DNA of 64,000 bases from assembly GCA_021786375.1 (NCBI GenBank), contig JAJYNL010000038.1, positions 1 through 64,000 of the forward strand, written 5' to 3'. Position 1 is the first letter of the stretch; each line of letters begins with the position of its first letter. The notes beneath the pieces were generated by a model. It did not search any database, was not told the DNA's origin, and worked only from the letters and a program-made list of their open reading frames with translations. Position numbers and translations under genes: made by a program. This document shows, in pieces, positions 9,462 through 18,646 of this stretch. This stretch comes from Actinomycetes bacterium (GTDB lineage Bacteria > Actinomycetota > Acidimicrobiia > Acidimicrobiales > Acidimicrobiaceae).

Positions 9462-10310
9462 TCACGCCGTGTAAAGCGTCGAGTACGACCCGAAGTCCAG
9501 GCCCGGCACAGGCGGCACCCAAATCGCGGCGTCCCGCTCACCCAGTAGAGCGCACCTGCCCTCCAGGAACTGCGTACCGACCCTGGCGCAGATAAGCGCA
9601 TCGAGGGCGTCCTCGTAGCGCTTCATGCCGCTAAGCGTAGCGCCCTGCGCAATGGCGGGAAGGGGCAAATCAATTCCGTCGATGGTTGCGGAAAGCGCGT
9701 CGATCAGCCGGGTCCAGACCTCGAGAAGATTGGCGATTCTCCGCTCCAGCGGTTCATCGGGCCAGTACCTGGTCGTCCTGCCGATCTTGTAAGGCAAACG
9801 GTAGCGTTCACCGAGGAGCGACATCGCCGCGGGATGCGGGTACACCTCGAGAAGGGGACGCTTTCCAGCTCCCAGGGGTCCGGTAGTGCCAACTTGGAAT
9901 CCCCGGGCTGCGAAACCGTCGCGCAGCTTCAAGCTCAGTCGCCCAGGGCGAGCAGGCATCGGCGAGTGGACGCCGCAGCCCGCGCCACTCAGGATTCTTG
10001 AAGCAAGATCATCAGCCCTGCGGCGGCCGGTGAAGGAAGCTCGTGACACGGGCATGTCAACTGCGACCACATCCGCGTCGACTCCTGGTGCCAGCGCTGC
10101 GGCGGCGTCCAGGACGGGCTCCGGCACCGGGTCTCCACCCACAGGGTTGGCTCGCCAATCAACCGATACTCCATGGGCGAGTGCAATAAAGGAGTCGTAA
10201 CTGGGCGCAAGTCCCGGACAGTGCCAGTGGTCACCCACGTCATCCAGCAGCGCCACGCCACTCGGGTTCGATTCGGTCCAGGCGGGATCGAGACCAAGCA
10301 CCGTACCCAT
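9462..10310 (-). CDS. DUF429 family protein
   Basis: A 282-residue protein matching the DUF429 pattern (PF04250), an RNase H-like fold of unknown function. It shows the N-terminal LGLDPAW segment, the PSGVALL strand, a VAVDMPVS strand, the TGRRRADD motif, a GCGVHSP loop, an EVYPHPA segment near the middle and a C-terminal YEDALDALICA helix. The conserved acidic residues at strand ends resemble the metal-binding Asp/Glu of RNase H-like enzymes, but no activity is established for the family. The gene sits between the cysteine amidohydrolase (218 bp upstream) and the RidA fusion (192 bp downstream), all on the minus strand. Whether it belongs to the pathway or is a passenger cannot be decided from sequence. 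Confidence 0.78.
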   Translation of the reverse strand: MGTVLGLDPAWTESNPSGVALLDDVGDHWHCPGLAPSYDSFIALAHGVSVDWRANPVGGDPVPEPVLDAAAALAPGVDADVVAVDMPVSRASFTGRRRADDLASRILSGAGCGVHSPMPARPGRLSLKLRDGFAARGFQVGTTGPLGAGKRPLLEVYPHPAAMSLLGERYRLPYKIGRTTRYWPDEPLERRIANLLEVWTRLIDALSATIDGIDLPLPAIAQGATLSGMKRYEDALDALICARVGTQFLEGRCALLGERDAAIWVPPVPGLDFGSYSTLYTA

Positions 10311-10527
10311 CGGCCCCTTCCCCTAAAAAGCGACGAAATGGTGGGGCGCAGCAATCACGGTAACTGCACAACTACCAGTGCGCACATTCTTCGCGCGTGA
10401 GCGGCGGGCATCGAATCCGCGCACCGGCAACAAAGACAGGGAGGCTCCAAGGCTGCCAAAGCCAAGACTACCCAGTCACCCACGGCGCGGCAGAATCCAG
10501 CCACCGGAGAAAGATCGCGAGCTCTCC

Positions 10528-11154
10528 TTATTCGCGCTCGCAGACCTCGGAAAAGTAGGCAAGCGCGAAGGCCTCTCCCACAACCTCGGCGTACTTCGCC
10601 TGCAGGTCATAAAGATTCGCCTCGTGTGGCTCGGATCCGCGGTCGCCGACAGCGTCGCGTATGACAAAGGGGGCGAATCCGTACTGGACGGCGTCCACGG
10701 CCGTTGCTCGCACACACCCGCTGGTTGAGACGCCGGCGATGAACAAGGTGTCAACCCCCATCGAGGTGAGCGTCGGCTGGAGTGTAGTTCCGAAGAACGC
10801 GCTCGCGTACTGCTTGACTATGACCACCTCATGCCCTTTCGGCGCCACCTGCGGCATGAGCTGGCCCAGCCCGGTCTCGCCGATAAGCATGCGCAATGCG
10901 GGCACCTTGCGCACGAAGACACCACCGTCCACCGCATCGGGGCCGAACATCACTCGGGTATGAAACACCGGCACCTGGGCCTTTCGCGCAGCGTCTAGCA
11001 CCCTTCCCGCGGATTCCACGCTGCCCGTGGAGGGCAGGCAGAACGGGCTGCCCTCCACGAAATACGCGCGCATCATGTCGATGACTATCAGAGCCGGCCG
11101 CTTGCCCGGCAAGAGCGAACCGGCGAAGCCCTCCGCGAAGCCCGTGCCTCCCAT
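10528..11154 (-). CDS. Cysteine hydrolase, isochorismatase/N-carbamoylsarcosine amidohydrolase family
   Basis: A 208-residue isochorismatase-fold amidohydrolase (PF00857). The catalytic triad is visible: Asp26 (in ALIVIDMM), Lys114 (in VIVKQYASAFFGT) and Cys147 (in GVSTSGCVRAT), with the cis-peptide region just before the Cys. Such enzymes cleave carbamoyl or amide C-N bonds, for example N-carbamoylsarcosine to sarcosine or ureidoacrylate to aminoacrylate (RutB). The start is only 9 bp from the hyuB stop, so it is almost certainly in the same operon. Hydrolysing the N-carbamoyl or amide product of a HyuAB ring-opening reaction is the natural guess. The exact substrate cannot be assigned. Confidence 0.85.
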   Translation of the reverse strand: MGGTGFAEGFAGSLLPGKRPALIVIDMMRAYFVEGSPFCLPSTGSVESAGRVLDAARKAQVPVFHTRVMFGPDAVDGGVFVRKVPALRMLIGETGLGQLMPQVAPKGHEVVIVKQYASAFFGTTLQPTLTSMGVDTLFIAGVSTSGCVRATAVDAVQYGFAPFVIRDAVGDRGSEPHEANLYDLQAKYAEVVGEAFALAYFSEVCERE

Positions 11155-11163
11155 CGCTCGCTA

Positions 11164-13038
11164 CTATACGTGCGCGATGGGCGGCTTCGGAGCGGGAAGG
11201 CCCGTCTCCTCCTCGCAGCGGGCAAGGATCGTCTCGAGCGGTGGCCCCATGTTGAAGATCGGCAAGGGGTTGGGACGGTTCCGGGCCATCTCCGCGCGCA
11301 AGGAAGCGGTTGCACCCTGGTCGACCACGCCGCGGTCGTCGCAGATCACCCCGTATTTCCTGGCACCCTCCTGTGTAACCAGGCCGCGACGAACCTCGAG
11401 ACCGACAAGCTCGGCGTCCCTCTGGAGCGGATCACCCCAGCCTCCACCTCCCCAGGTGACGAAGTGCAGTACGTCGCCGGGATAAACGGGAACATCGATC
11501 ACCTTGCTAGGGATGATCTCGCGAGTCCCATCCGCCCGGTCGATCCACTTACGCCCTCGCGCACCCGGCTCGCCGCCGTTGACTCCCCACGGATAGGTGA
11601 GCCAACGATCATCATGGATGGCGATTGTCCCCGGCTCCAGGAAGTGATATGCGACGTCGACGCCGTTGCCACCGCGATGCAGCCCCGCGCCTCCGGTATC
11701 GGCAATCGTCTCCCAACGCTCGATACGCATGGGGTAGTACGACTCGAGGTACTCGCATGGGATGTTGACGAACGACGGCCAGAGGGAGTGGCCGTCCGGC
11801 CCATCCCCGATTGGCCTGCCAGGGATGCCCCCGAATCCGATCGAGTAGAGCTGGAACCACTCGCCCGCCCGGTCTCCCTCGGTGTAGTTGCCGGAGTACA
11901 TGAAGTGCGGCGACGACGAAAAGCCGGCTGCATTCAGCAGATCCGGGTTCGTCTGGCCAAGTAGGCCGCCGAACAGGTCGAAGACACGCCCGATCCCGTG
12001 GTTGCGAGCGTTTAGGGCCGCCGGATAGGCGGGCTTCCAGAACGAGTCGTCGGGAATGATCACATCCACGAGGGGGTAGAAGCCGTCGTTCCACAAGATC
12101 TGCGGATCGGCAACGGTGATCATGTAGATGCCGAAAAACATCCGGACCAGATTCTCGTTGATGAAGTAGTTGATCGGCCCCTTGGCCTGCGGGCTGGACC
12201 CAGAGAAGTCGAGCGTCACCTTATCGCCCTGGCGGGTGAGGCTAAGCCTCAGCTTGTAGGGTCCGTATCCAACGCCGTCGTCACAAATGTAATCCTCGAA
12301 CGAGAGCGTCTCACCTTCCTTGAAGACCATCTCGAGCAGGGTCTTCATCGCGCGGTAGTTACGGTCCAGGAGGGCATTAAGCGCCGAGACATAAGTGTCA
12401 ACGCCGAAGCGCTGGCAAAGCTCCTGGATGCGTCGCGAAGCGGTTCGGCACGCAGCTACCAGTCCGTTCAGGTCGGCACGGTTCCAGTCCGGGGTGCGCA
12501 CCTGGTTGAGAATGATCCTCAACGAATCCTCGGCAAGGACACCCTTGTTGTAGAGCTTGAAGGGAGGGATGACCACGCCCTCTTCGAAGATGGTCTTGGC
12601 GTCCGTCGGCATGGATGCGGGAGTCTTCCCGCCTACGTCGCTCATGTGTCCGAACATTGAAGACCAACCCACGATCCGGCCGCCGAAATAGATCGGCATA
12701 ACGATCAGCCAGTCGTTGGCATGGCTTATGGCTGCTCCACAGGAGTAGGGATCGGAGGTGAGAAGAACGTCCCCCTCGTGGATCTCCCCCTCGAAGTTCT
12801 CCAGGAAATCGGGGATGGAGAGGCCGAACTGGCCCACTACCATCTTGCCTTCCGGGTCGCCGATTAGCGGGAACTCGTCGTGCTGCTCGCGGATTCCCGG
12901 GGAAAGTGCAGTACGGAAAAGCACCTCGTCCATCTCATAGCGAGCATGGCGTAGGGCGTTCTCGATGATGTCTAACGTCACTACGTCAACGTCGACCGGC
13001 GTCAGCGGTGTCGTCGCGGTTTCTATCAGGCGGGCCAT
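11164..13038 (-). CDS. hyuB: Hydantoinase B/oxoprolinase family subunit
   Basis: A 624-residue HyuB-type protein (PF02538). It has the N-terminal ENALRHARYEMDEVLFRTA region and the D-x-EGKMV segment. It also has the LTSDPYSCGAAISHAND motif region, the SDVGGK loop typical of the metal-dependent ring-opening subunit, and a C-terminal GGGGWGDPL segment. The tail (about 560-624, with FNMGPPLETILARCEEETGL) is an extension found in a subset of the family. With HyuA it forms ATP-dependent amidohydrolases (hydantoins, N-methylhydantoin, 5-oxoproline, caprolactam) or, in related branches, acetone/acetophenone carboxylases. It follows hyuA by 20 bp with a GGGAG ribosome site. Confidence 0.9.
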   Translation of the reverse strand: MARLIETATTPLTPVDVDVVTLDIIENALRHARYEMDEVLFRTALSPGIREQHDEFPLIGDPEGKMVVGQFGLSIPDFLENFEGEIHEGDVLLTSDPYSCGAAISHANDWLIVMPIYFGGRIVGWSSMFGHMSDVGGKTPASMPTDAKTIFEEGVVIPPFKLYNKGVLAEDSLRIILNQVRTPDWNRADLNGLVAACRTASRRIQELCQRFGVDTYVSALNALLDRNYRAMKTLLEMVFKEGETLSFEDYICDDGVGYGPYKLRLSLTRQGDKVTLDFSGSSPQAKGPINYFINENLVRMFFGIYMITVADPQILWNDGFYPLVDVIIPDDSFWKPAYPAALNARNHGIGRVFDLFGGLLGQTNPDLLNAAGFSSSPHFMYSGNYTEGDRAGEWFQLYSIGFGGIPGRPIGDGPDGHSLWPSFVNIPCEYLESYYPMRIERWETIADTGGAGLHRGGNGVDVAYHFLEPGTIAIHDDRWLTYPWGVNGGEPGARGRKWIDRADGTREIIPSKVIDVPVYPGDVLHFVTWGGGGWGDPLQRDAELVGLEVRRGLVTQEGARKYGVICDDRGVVDQGATASLRAEMARNRPNPLPIFNMGPPLETILARCEEETGLPAPKPPIAHV

Positions 13039-13058
13039 GTTTCAGTTCTCCCCATTCG

Positions 13059-15127
13059 TCACTTCTGGTCGATCGGTCGGATAAGCAAGCTTCCGCTCTG
13101 GTGCACCGAAGCAAAATGCTCGGGCAGCACCAGCGTGGTGGAGTCCATCTCGGTGATAATCGCGGGTCCCACTATCTCGTTTCCGGCGAGCAGCCGAGCA
13201 CGGTCGTAAACCTTGGCGCTGACCCAGCTCCCGTCCACGAAGATCTCGGTCGTCGAGGACTCAGCCCCGGAGGGGTCTTTCCGGCCGGCGGGAATGTGCG
13301 AAGACGTCACGTTGGGTCGGGGCCCGCTTGCAGTTGCTCTGATGGATACCAGCTCGTGCTCGCTCTTCTCAAGGAGGAACGAGAAGAGCCGCTCGTGCTC
13401 CGCATCGAACCCCTTGCGCAGCGAATCAAGTCCGGCACCATTACCGTCGAACGCCTCAATTTCGACGTTGACTGGAATCTCGAAGCCCTGGCCGTGGTAG
13501 CGGAGATCGACCTGGAACTCAATACGGTGCTGGTCGTCCGGTATGCCCTCGTCGCGCAAGGTGGAACGCGCAGCCTCCGCCCGCTCGAGGAGCTCGGCCT
13601 TGAGCACGTCGTCGGTGAGCTGGCCAAACCTGCGAACCAAAGTCCGAGCAGCCTCTCCGCGTACTCCCGTCGTTGCGTCGCCGTAAGCGCAAAGAACTCC
13701 CGGGGAGGGAGGCACGATGACCGGCCACGCGCCGGTCAGCTTGCCAAGGGCGTTCGCATGCAGCGGACCCGCTCCACCAAATGCGACGAGCGCGAAGTCG
13801 CGCGGGTCGAAACCTTGCTGGACGGAGACAAGCCGCAACGCACCGAACATGTTCTCGTTCACTATGTCGATAATGCCCGACGCGGCCGCCTCCACCGACG
13901 GTAGCCCGGTAGCCGTCATGATGGCCGCTACCGCCTCGCGGGCCTTCTCCCGATCGAGGGAGATCTCCCCGCCGGCCAACTCGCTGGGCAGATACCCTAG
14001 GACCACGTTCGCATCGGTCACGGTCGGTTCGGTCCCTCCGGCGCCGTAGGCGGCAGGACCAGGAGAAGCGCCTGCGCTCTGCGGGCCCACGCGAAGGGCC
14101 TGGGTGAGCGCCGGCACGTGCGCGATGGACCCTCCTCCCGCACCTACGGTGCGAACGTCTACAGAGGTCGCGCGGATCGTTAGGTCGCCCACCGTCGTCT
14201 CCCGGCCGACCCGCGGCTGCAGCCCCTGCACCAGTGCCACGTCGGTCGAGGTACCGCCCATGTCGAAGGTAAGAAAGTCCTTGTGTCCGGCCTGCTCGGC
14301 GAACCAGACTGCACCGACAACACCGCCAGCGGGTCCGGACATCATCACCCAGACCGGGTTCTCGGCAGCACTACGAGCCGAGATGAGACCGCCATCGGAC
14401 TTGAGAATGTAAAGCTTGCTGGACGAGCCGGGGACCTTCACCTTGCTCTCCAGGTTGTCCATGTAGAGCGAAACCTGGGGTTGAACGTAGGCGTTGGCGA
14501 CGGTCGTTATCGCCCGCTCATACTCGCGGATCTCGGGCAGGACTTCGGACGAGAGCGAAACCGGGATTCCCGGCAACTCCTCTGCCGCGATCTCCGCGAT
14601 CCGCTTTTCGTGCGCCATATTGGCGTAGGAGTTGATCAGGCTGACGCTCAACGCCTGGATCCCCTGGGACTTCAGATACCGCAGCTTTGCCCTGACATCC
14701 TCCTCGTCGAGCGGAGTCACCACCTCGCCCTTTGAGCCGATACGCTCACTCACCTCAACAGTGTTCTCAAGCGAGGCCAGGGGCTCGGGCTTGGGCCAAA
14801 TGATCCAGCCGGCCAGCCCCCCGGGACGAAGGAGCGACCGATCTGGAGCACCTGACGAAAGCCTCTGGTCGTGACCAAACCGACCTTTGCTCCCTTTCCT
14901 TCCAGAATCGAGTTGGTTGCAACAGTGGTGCCGTGAAGCACTTCCGCGACATCGGCCAGGCTTATGCCGGCCAACCGGCACACCTGCTCCATGCCCCTTA
15001 GAACGCCCACCGACTGATCGGCGGGCGTCGACGAAGTCTTTGCGCGAAACGTCTCCCCGGTAATTTCATTTGCCAATAGAACGTCGGTGAATGTACCACC
15101 CACGTCGACTCCGAGCCGATAGCTCAT
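13059..15127 (-). CDS. hyuA: Hydantoinase A/oxoprolinase family subunit, interrupted by a -1 frameshift
   Basis: Two adjacent minus-strand frames together encode one HyuA. From the ATG at 15127 (AGGAGG site) about 102 residues give the actin-like ATP-binding start (LGVDVGGTFTDVLL) and the HGTTVATNSIL motif. The frame breaks at a run of six G (14817-14822, C on the plus strand). About 585 residues in the next frame then complete the protein, with FDMGGTSTDVAL, AYGAGGTEPTVTDANV and DFALVAFGGAGPLHA, down to the stop at 13059. One extra G would restore a 689-residue protein of normal family length. The G-GGG-GGC run also fits a -1 slippery heptamer. A real mutation, a homopolymer sequencing error and programmed slippage are all possible. 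HyuA is the ATP-hydrolysing partner of HyuB. Confidence 0.85.
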
Positions 15128-15152
15128 CGCCCCCTCCTTGTTTCTTTCTTGC

Positions 15153-16358
15153 TCAGATTGCTCCTGCGCCCCTCAGGGCTTCGATGGTTGCATCATCGAA
15201 GCCAAGTAAGCCCCGATATATTTCGTTGTTATGCTCGCCTAGTTCGGGCCCGACACTTCGGACTGACCCCGGGGTCTCCGAAAGCTTCGGAAAAACCGAG
15301 TGCATCGGGAATTCGCCGAGCTGGGGATGGGCGAGCCGCACGATTGCCTCGCGGGCTTTGAAGTGCGGATCCTCCAGCATGTCCTTGGCCCGGTAGATGC
15401 GACCGGCCGGGACTCCGGCCTCATTGAGCAACTCCAACAACGGTCCAGAAGGAACCGTCGCGGTCCACCTGGCAATGATCTCGTCAAGTTCCTCCATGTT
15501 GTGCCCGCGCTCGGCGTGGCCCTTGAAACGACCATCCCCGATGAGCTCCGGCCTGCCCATCGCTGCCGCCAAGCGCTTGAAGACGTTGTCCTGGTTTGCG
15601 GCGATCAGGATCATGTCCCCGTCGGAGGTCGGATAGACATTGCTCGGAGAAACATTCGGAAGAACAGCCCCACTCCGCTCACGCTGGTATCCCGCCAATA
15701 CCCACTCCGGGATCAGCGACTCCATCATTCCCAGGACTGCCTCATAGATGGCCGAGTCCACAATCTGGCCGCGCCCAGTGCGCTCACGATTGTGAATGGA
15801 CACGAGGGTTCCCAGAGTCGCAAACACTGCGGCGAGGGAGTCACCGAGTGAAATACCCGCCCGGGACGGGGGGCGGTCCGCGTCACCGATTACGTAGCGA
15901 ATACCGCCCATCGCTTCCCCGATTGAGCCAAAGCCTGCCCGCGATGCATAAGGGCCGGTCTGGCCAAAGCCGGTGACGCGCGTGATGATCAGGCGCGGAT
16001 TGATCTCCCAGAGCTCCTCGGGCGAGAAGCCCCACTTTTCCAGGGTGCCTGGCCGGAAGTTCTCAAGCAGGACGTCGGCTCTGGCAATCAGCTCCCGCAG
16101 GACCTTCTTGCCGCCTTCTGAGCGCAAGTTGGCGGTCACCGACTTCTTGTTGCGAGCTATGACGGGCCACCACAATGACATACCATGGGCCTTCTCCCGG
16201 CCCCACTGTCGCATGGGGTCGCCCACTCCCGGGTCCTCGACCTTGATCACCTCGGCGCCAAAATCACCAAGGAGCTGACCGCAGAACGGACCAGCCAAGA
16301 GCATCCCCAACTCGATTACGCGCAGGTCATCGAGTGGCAGCACCCGGGCGTCACTCAT
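15153..16358 (-). CDS. CaiB/BaiF family CoA-transferase (family III)
   Basis: A 401-residue family III CoA-transferase (PF02515). It contains the N-terminal LRVIELGMLLAGPFCGQLLG segment and GAEVIKVE. Further on are LLENFRPGTLEKWG (about 97-110), the TGFGQTGPY loop and Asp173 in the ISLGDSLA motif, the expected aspartyl-CoA nucleophile. These enzymes move CoA between carboxylic acids, so a ring-opened acid could be activated here for further breakdown. It is the first gene of the minus-strand operon: 25 bp separate its stop from hyuA. A CAGGAG ribosome site precedes the ATG, and a TTGYATRC-type site lies directly upstream at 16375. Confidence 0.9.
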   Translation of the reverse strand: MSDARVLPLDDLRVIELGMLLAGPFCGQLLGDFGAEVIKVEDPGVGDPMRQWGREKAHGMSLWWPVIARNKKSVTANLRSEGGKKVLRELIARADVLLENFRPGTLEKWGFSPEELWEINPRLIITRVTGFGQTGPYASRAGFGSIGEAMGGIRYVIGDADRPPSRAGISLGDSLAAVFATLGTLVSIHNRERTGRGQIVDSAIYEAVLGMMESLIPEWVLAGYQRERSGAVLPNVSPSNVYPTSDGDMILIAANQDNVFKRLAAAMGRPELIGDGRFKGHAERGHNMEELDEIIARWTATVPSGPLLELLNEAGVPAGRIYRAKDMLEDPHFKAREAIVRLAHPQLGEFPMHSVFPKLSETPGSVRSVGPELGEHNNEIYRGLLGFDDATIEALRGAGAI

Positions 16359-16374
16359 CAGCAGACTCCTGTTT

Positions 16375-16384
16375 TCGTATACAA
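16375..16384 (-). promoter_or_regulatory. Putative GntR operator, site 1
   Basis: TTGTATACGA on the minus strand, nearly palindromic around GTATAC, 17 bp upstream of the CoA-transferase ATG and next to its ribosome site. It matches the decamer TTGYATRCNA seen at five other places near the promoters of this locus. GntR/FCD regulators commonly bind GTATAC-centred palindromes of this kind. Confidence 0.5.
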
Positions 16385-16465
16385 TGCTTCAGGTTCGATC
16401 ATTCTGTTTAGCCGATTCCCCTGTGTTACGCAAGATGATCCGCCAACATTCTCATCTCTTGGCCC

Positions 16466-16478
16466 GTATTCCATACAA
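16466..16478. promoter_or_regulatory. Putative GntR operator, site 2
   Basis: The perfect inverted repeat GTAT-TCC-ATAC occupies 16466-16476, 54 bp upstream of the probable regulator start at 16530. It shares the TTGTAT half (minus strand) with site 1 but deviates from the TTGYATRCNA consensus, so it is the weakest member of the set. Its position between the divergent genes fits autoregulation. Confidence 0.4.
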
Positions 16479-16529
16479 TCGTCCCTGATAGGCTGATTCT
16501 GAAGTCGGGCGAGGTTGATTGGGGAGTTG

Positions 16530-17207
16530 ATGAGCGTACGTCAGGAGTCTCAGAACGGCGGGCTTTCCACCGACCTTGCCTATCAGTCGATCCGAGCCCA
16601 GATCCTCTCTGGTGAGTTGGAAGCCGGAGCGTGGCTCCGAGAGAGCGAACTTGCCACCCAGCTCGGTGTCAGCCGAACTCCTGTACGGGAGGCGCTGGGG
16701 CGCCTGGTGGCCGATGGCCTCGCGAAACATGAGCCGAACCGTGGAGTTCGCGTCGAGGAATGGACGCCGCGAGACCTGGACGAGATCTACGACCTGCGCC
16801 TCCTACTCGAATCCCACGGAGCGGCAATGGCAGCGTTGAACCCGTCTACAGACGTGGCCATGCTTGGCAGGCTTGCCTCCGAGATGAGCAGCATAACCGA
16901 GCAGCGGCATCCGGACTTCGGGCGCCTCACCGAGCTGAACAACAACTTCCACAGCGGCCTGCTGGAATACTCGGGCAGCGAGCGTTTGGTGACCGTCGTA
17001 GCATCGATCGTCCAGGTACCGCTGGTTCGCCAGACCTTCGCTCGCTACACACAAGCGGAACTGCGGCGCAGCATGGACCATCACCACGAAATCGTCAGCG
17101 CAGTCGAGGCCGGGGATGCCCAGTGGGCCGAGGCTGTCATGCGTGCGCACTTGCGCGCCGGGTGGTCCGCCATGCATCGCCACCTCGTCGCCTCCAGGGC
17201 GAAATAA
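16530..17207 (+). CDS. GntR-family transcriptional regulator (FCD/FadR subfamily)
   Basis: About 225 residues. The N-terminal winged helix-turn-helix includes AYQSIRAQILSGELEAGAWL and the recognition region LGVSRTPVREALGRLVADGL, a textbook GntR signature. The C-terminal all-helical FCD domain (about 80-225) contains LDEIYDLRLLLE, an N-x-x-FH motif and late HHHE and HL segments that often bind a metal and a carboxylate ligand. It is divergent from the CoA-transferase/hydantoinase operon and upstream of the HMG-CoA lyase. The ATG at 16530 was chosen, although GGGGAG is only 3 nt away. A TTG at 16515, preceded by GGGCGAGG, is the alternative. It probably controls both flanking transcription units. 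Confidence 0.88.
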   Translation: MSVRQESQNGGLSTDLAYQSIRAQILSGELEAGAWLRESELATQLGVSRTPVREALGRLVADGLAKHEPNRGVRVEEWTPRDLDEIYDLRLLLESHGAAMAALNPSTDVAMLGRLASEMSSITEQRHPDFGRLTELNNNFHSGLLEYSGSERLVTVVASIVQVPLVRQTFARYTQAELRRSMDHHHEIVSAVEAGDAQWAEAVMRAHLRAGWSAMHRHLVASRAK

Positions 17208-17360
17208 GACCCAGGCCGGCCGAACGGCGGCCTGCCCGTCCCAGTGCGATGTTCGGTCGTCGCGGAGTCCCGCCGACGTGATTCGTTGCCTGTCCGTACG
17301 AACTTCCAGGAGTTGCGAAACTCCCAGTCCGGGGCTCACGCCAGCGCATGAATCGACATT

Positions 17361-17370
17361 TTGCATGCAA
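17361..17370. promoter_or_regulatory. Putative GntR operator, site 3
   Basis: TTGCATGCAA, a perfect 10-bp palindrome, 77 bp upstream of the HMG-CoA lyase start in the 239-bp intergenic region. It belongs to the TTGYATRCNA set. Confidence 0.5.
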
Positions 17371-17423
17371 TTATCGTCGCAAACGCCTGCCCAGTCGTGT
17401 ACTGTCCTCCACAAAGGCAGAGA

Positions 17424-17433
17424 TTGCATACGA
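17424..17433 (+). promoter_or_regulatory. Putative GntR operator, site 4
   Basis: TTGCATACGA, 13 bp before the HMG-CoA lyase ATG and just upstream of its GAGG ribosome site. It is spaced 63 bp from site 3, about six helical turns. Confidence 0.5.
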
Positions 17434-17446
17434 CACGAGGTAACTC

Positions 17447-18340
17447 ATGGAGATAGTCGAGGTAGGGCCGCGCGACGGCCTTCAGAACGAAAAGCAGACA
17501 CTTTCCACCCGGGACAAGGTGGCGTTCATCGAGTTCCTTGTCAGGGCAGGGCTCAGGCGCATCGAAGCCGTATCCTTCGTACGGCCGGATCGGGTGCCCC
17601 AGATGGCCGACGCCGAAGGCGTGATGGCGGCGGTGCCACGGCTCGATGACGTCTCCTACATCGGCCTGGTGATGAACGACCGTGGCCTTACCCGCGCTAT
17701 TGAGGCCGGGGTCGACGAAGTCAACGTCGTCGTGGTGGCCACCAACACCTTCTGCATGAGGAACCAGGGCTCAACCGTCGAGGAGTCCCTCGAAGCACTG
17801 GAACCGATGGTCGCACGGACCAGAGCCGGCGGGCTCAAGATCTCGGTGACGATAGGCGCCTCCTTTGGATGTCCCTTCGAGGGGGAGGTGTCCACGGAAC
17901 AGGTGATGCGGATCGTCCGCTTCGCGCAACATGCAGGGGTGGACGAGATTGCTCTTGCGGACACCATCGGCGTCGGCACACCTCAGGACGTGAGACGCCT
18001 CGTATCGGCCGCCAAACAGGAGAGTGACCGGCCATTGCGCCTGCACCTCCACAACACCCGTAACACCGGATATGTCAATGCCATCACAGCCTTCGAGGTG
18101 GGAGTTTCGGCCCTTGACTCCGCGTCCGGTGGTATCGGTGGGTGCCCGTTCGCGCCCAACGCGACCGGGAACATCGCGACAGAGGACCTGTATTACCTCC
18201 TCAAGCGGAGCGGCGTGGAGCTTGACCTCGATTTCGCGCGCTTGGTCGAGGCAAGCGAGTTCGTCACCAAGAGACTGGGGATCGCAACTCCAGCCCTTCT
18301 GGGCCGTGCCGGCTGGTTCCCGTCAGCCGCCAATGCGTAG
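17447..18340 (+). CDS. Hydroxymethylglutaryl-CoA lyase family protein
   Basis: A 297-residue HMGL-like TIM-barrel protein. Catalytic and metal positions of HMG-CoA lyase are all present: Arg9-Asp10 in VGPRDGLQ, His200 and His202 in RLHLHNTR, Cys233 in the mobile GGCPFAPNA loop and Asn242. The spacing His-Cys (33) and Cys-Asn (9) equals that of the human enzyme. It should cleave a 3-hydroxy-3-methylglutaryl-CoA-like thioester to acetyl-CoA plus a keto acid. Close relatives act on other branched 3-hydroxyacyl-CoAs. The ATG at 17447 has GAGG 6 nt upstream. In context it would act after the CoA-transferase, ending the pathway in central intermediates. Confidence 0.92.
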   Translation: MEIVEVGPRDGLQNEKQTLSTRDKVAFIEFLVRAGLRRIEAVSFVRPDRVPQMADAEGVMAAVPRLDDVSYIGLVMNDRGLTRAIEAGVDEVNVVVVATNTFCMRNQGSTVEESLEALEPMVARTRAGGLKISVTIGASFGCPFEGEVSTEQVMRIVRFAQHAGVDEIALADTIGVGTPQDVRRLVSAAKQESDRPLRLHLHNTRNTGYVNAITAFEVGVSALDSASGGIGGCPFAPNATGNIATEDLYYLLKRSGVELDLDFARLVEASEFVTKRLGIATPALLGRAGWFPSAANA

Positions 18341-18431
18341 CGGCATGGAGAAGGCAGCTGCAACCGCCTGCCGGCATGCAACGGGGGCTCGTGGCGCGCC
18401 GGGCGCGCTTAGTTAACAAAAAAATCCCCCC

Positions 18432-18448
18432 TGCGGGTGCGGCCCGCA
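18432..18448 (+). terminator. Short GC hairpin after the HMG-CoA lyase gene
   Basis: TGCGGG-TGCGG-CCCGCA forms a 6-bp stem 92 bp after the stop codon, followed only by TTGATA, so it is a weak terminator candidate. It lies in the 306-bp gap before the ABC permease, which also contains operator sites 5 and 6. Confidence 0.3.
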
Positions 18449-18464
18449 TTGATATAGACAATAC

Positions 18465-18474
18465 TGGTATGCAA
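18465..18474 (-). promoter_or_regulatory. Putative GntR operator, site 5
   Basis: TGGTATGCAA on the plus strand (TTGCATACCA on the minus), 182 bp upstream of the permease ATG. It is identical to site 6, 116 bp further on. Confidence 0.5.
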
Positions 18475-18580
18475 TTTCGAGATCGAGGGAATTTCCGAGA
18501 CTCGGTCTTAAATCATTCTTGCAGGTCAACGGTAGGGGCGTGCTCGTGATTGCAAGCGATAGAAGTGCCGATAGGAGCTC

Positions 18581-18590
18581 TGGTATGCAA
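18581..18590 (-). promoter_or_regulatory. Putative GntR operator, site 6
   Basis: A second exact copy of TGGTATGCAA, 66 bp upstream of the permease ATG at 18647. The exact repetition of a 10-mer twice before the ABC transporter, and of near matches before the two other transcription units, supports a shared regulator. Confidence 0.5.
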
Positions 18591-18646
18591 AATGCTTCCA
18601 AGTGCCGGCCTTGCCCACAGAACTCGAACGGGGGTGCGCAAAGCAG

